Shown here piece after piece: positions 62,894-64,000 of a stretch of 64,000 nucleotides of DNA; position 1 is the first letter of the stretch; the number at the start of each line of letters is the position of its first letter. The translations under genes and the position numbers were made by a program. Under the pieces are notes generated by a model. It saw nothing but the letters and a program-made list of their open reading frames with translations, was not told where the DNA came from and searched no databases. Origin of the DNA: Fomes fomentarius (lineage: Eukaryota; Basidiomycota; Agaricomycetes; Polyporales; Polyporaceae); contig JABYQN010000004.1 of NCBI GenBank assembly GCA_022606135.1, positions 1,488,001 to 1,552,000 of the forward strand. The letters are read 5' to 3'.

Positions 62894-63491
62894 GTTGTTT
62901 TCCAATTCCAGCTGTCAGCTATAGTAAGCAAAGAGTTCCAATTATGTGATCAAGAAGTAAATCTGATAAAATCAATCTTGCGCAAGTTCTTGTCATCTAA
63001 TACTGAGTACTTACCTTCAATATGCTTCCGCGCCTTTCTTCCTCCGGAATCCCGAAGTGCATCCCAACCACTTCGGCCAGACCAGCGCACTGGAGTGTGA
63101 GATCCTCGCGCTCGGACTACACCCAATCCCCGAGCTACGCACGATGGTATGGGCGCAAGACTCGCCGTCGGCGTTGATACCAGAAGGTATCTCGGCTCTT
63201 GTGTTCAACATGATTCTTCACCCGAAACTCGGCTGTACACGCAGTCAGGGAAGCTACCGGAACGCCACCATCTATTCAAGCGTCTGCGACAAAACTAAGT
63301 ATGGGGGACGCGGCCGTATGCCCGTGTTCTGTGTCGTTATGTGGTCCACTTGTGCGCGTTGCCTCCGCCGCCCACGACTGTAGCCTGTCCTCGGTGTCTT
63401 GACGAGTCGACCTTACTCGTGAAGGCAGTTCCTCTCTGTCTCTTGCTTAGCTGGCTTTCTCTAGACTTTCCTTCGCTTATCTTAGGCTAGC
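62894..63491. other. Region between tRNA-His and arrestin-like gene
   Basis: About 600 bases. A plus-strand frame at 63057-63383 (108 codons, open further upstream to about 63015) reads like coding sequence (NHFGQTSALECEILALGLHP) but I recognise no family. It could be a gene fragment. The rest should hold the arrestin-like gene's promoter. Confidence 0.35.
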
Positions 63492-64000
63492 ATGGAGACC
63501 TCTGCGTACGCGATATCTTCGCCGCTGCGAAGGGCCGCGTTCACCGTCAGTCTCCCGCCGACGCTCTACCTCTCTGGAGGATTCGTAGTGGGAGAGGTCG
63601 AGCTGGACTACGAGGTCGTGTGCGATGACGACATAGAGTGCATCTATGTCGAGCTTCAAGGAACCCTGCAGACGTGCGTTTCTATCGCTTCAAGTTTCCC
63701 GCCTTGTATTTTGATGAGGAGGCTTGGTGTTCAGGAAAAGCCGGCTGAGCGCGAAAGAGGATGAGACAGAGTTCCAGATTACAACGAGCGAGTTCCTTCG
63801 TGCGCCCATTACACTGTGGACGCGCGAACGAAGCCTGCCACCAGAGGATGGGAACGCCATGCGACTGCCGTTCGAGGTCAAACTTCCCGATGACGCACCG
63901 CCTTCCTTTTCGTTCGAGACCTACATGAACTACGCGTATGTCCGATATGCACTCGAAGTTACAGGTGTGCGAAGGGGCACGTTCACGGTCGACCGGATAG
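63492..64000 (+). CDS. Arrestin-like protein, N-terminal part, cut by window end
   Basis: Exon 1 starts METSAYAISSPLRRAAFTVSLPP and contains the arrestin N-fold strands LYLSGGFVVGEVELDYEV and IECIYVELQGTLQT. The donor at 63675 (GTGCGT) joins an acceptor CAG just before AAAAGCCGG near 63737 and continues KSRLSAKEDETEFQI. Near the window end, LPFEVKLPDDAPPSFSF and YVRYALEVTGVRRG match the conserved arrestin-N core. Fungal proteins of this type are often alpha-arrestins, adaptors guiding Rsp5 ubiquitin ligase to membrane transporters. The PY motifs expected in the C-terminal part are outside the window. Confidence 0.83.

Overview
The window is nuclear DNA of a filamentous basidiomycete fungus, most likely an Agaricomycete. 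Genes are dense, lie on both strands and are broken by many short introns of about 45-75 nt. The proteins are eukaryotic and fungal: TFIIH helicase, branchpoint-binding protein, dolichol kinase, SUN protein, Zn2Cys6 and bZIP factors, a YOR1-type ABC transporter, and an intron-bearing tRNA-His. No intact transposon, CRISPR array, rRNA or bacterial-style operon was seen.

Layout. 0-3 kb: the 3' part of a PPN2-like metallophosphatase and a three-exon gene for V-ATPase subunit e (VMA9) whose exons are too short to show as an ORF. 4.0-14.5 kb, minus strand: a GAF-domain hybrid histidine kinase preceded by dolichol kinase (SEC59). 15-16.6 kb: uracil-DNA glycosylase, divergent from SEC59. 18.7-19.7 kb: a bZIP factor between two gene-poor stretches. 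23-33 kb is a compact housekeeping block: SSL2/XPB, SF1/BBP, RCM1 (25S rRNA m5C methyltransferase) and an XDJ1-type DnaJ. 33.7-41 kb: a Sad1/SUN protein, a small coiled-coil protein of unknown function and a C2-domain protein resembling cytokinesis factors. 41.6-54.4 kb is accessory in character: a YOR1-type ABC exporter tail-to-tail with a Zn2Cys6 regulator, then a cytochrome P450 remnant. 55.8-60 kb: two single-pass membrane proteins of similar plan, one with NPF motifs and one with an SH3 domain. 60.8-64 kb: the WD40 protein ASA1, tRNA-His(GUG), and the start of an arrestin-like gene running off the window.

Main observations. (1) Four genes between 32.7 and 40.6 kb appear to lack one base in a G/C homopolymer: DnaJ, SUN, the coiled-coil gene and the C2 gene. 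The shared type points to a homopolymer undercall in the assembly rather than four pseudogenes. (2) The HPD motif of the DnaJ J-domain is split so that its Asp and the next Lys lie on a 6-nt microexon. (3) PPN2 and UNG1 each seem to need a GC-AG intron. (4) The bZIP has Ala where the basic region normally carries its invariant Asn. (5) Two gene relics are visible, a histidine-phosphatase start and a P450 exon. I found no clear evidence for a wholly new multi-gene system. The best candidates for new biology are the hybrid kinase architecture, the paired membrane proteins at 55.8-60 kb, and the ABC exporter/regulator/P450 locus.

Intron positions come from splice signals and family conservation read by eye. 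Domain names rest on recognised motifs, not on a database search.
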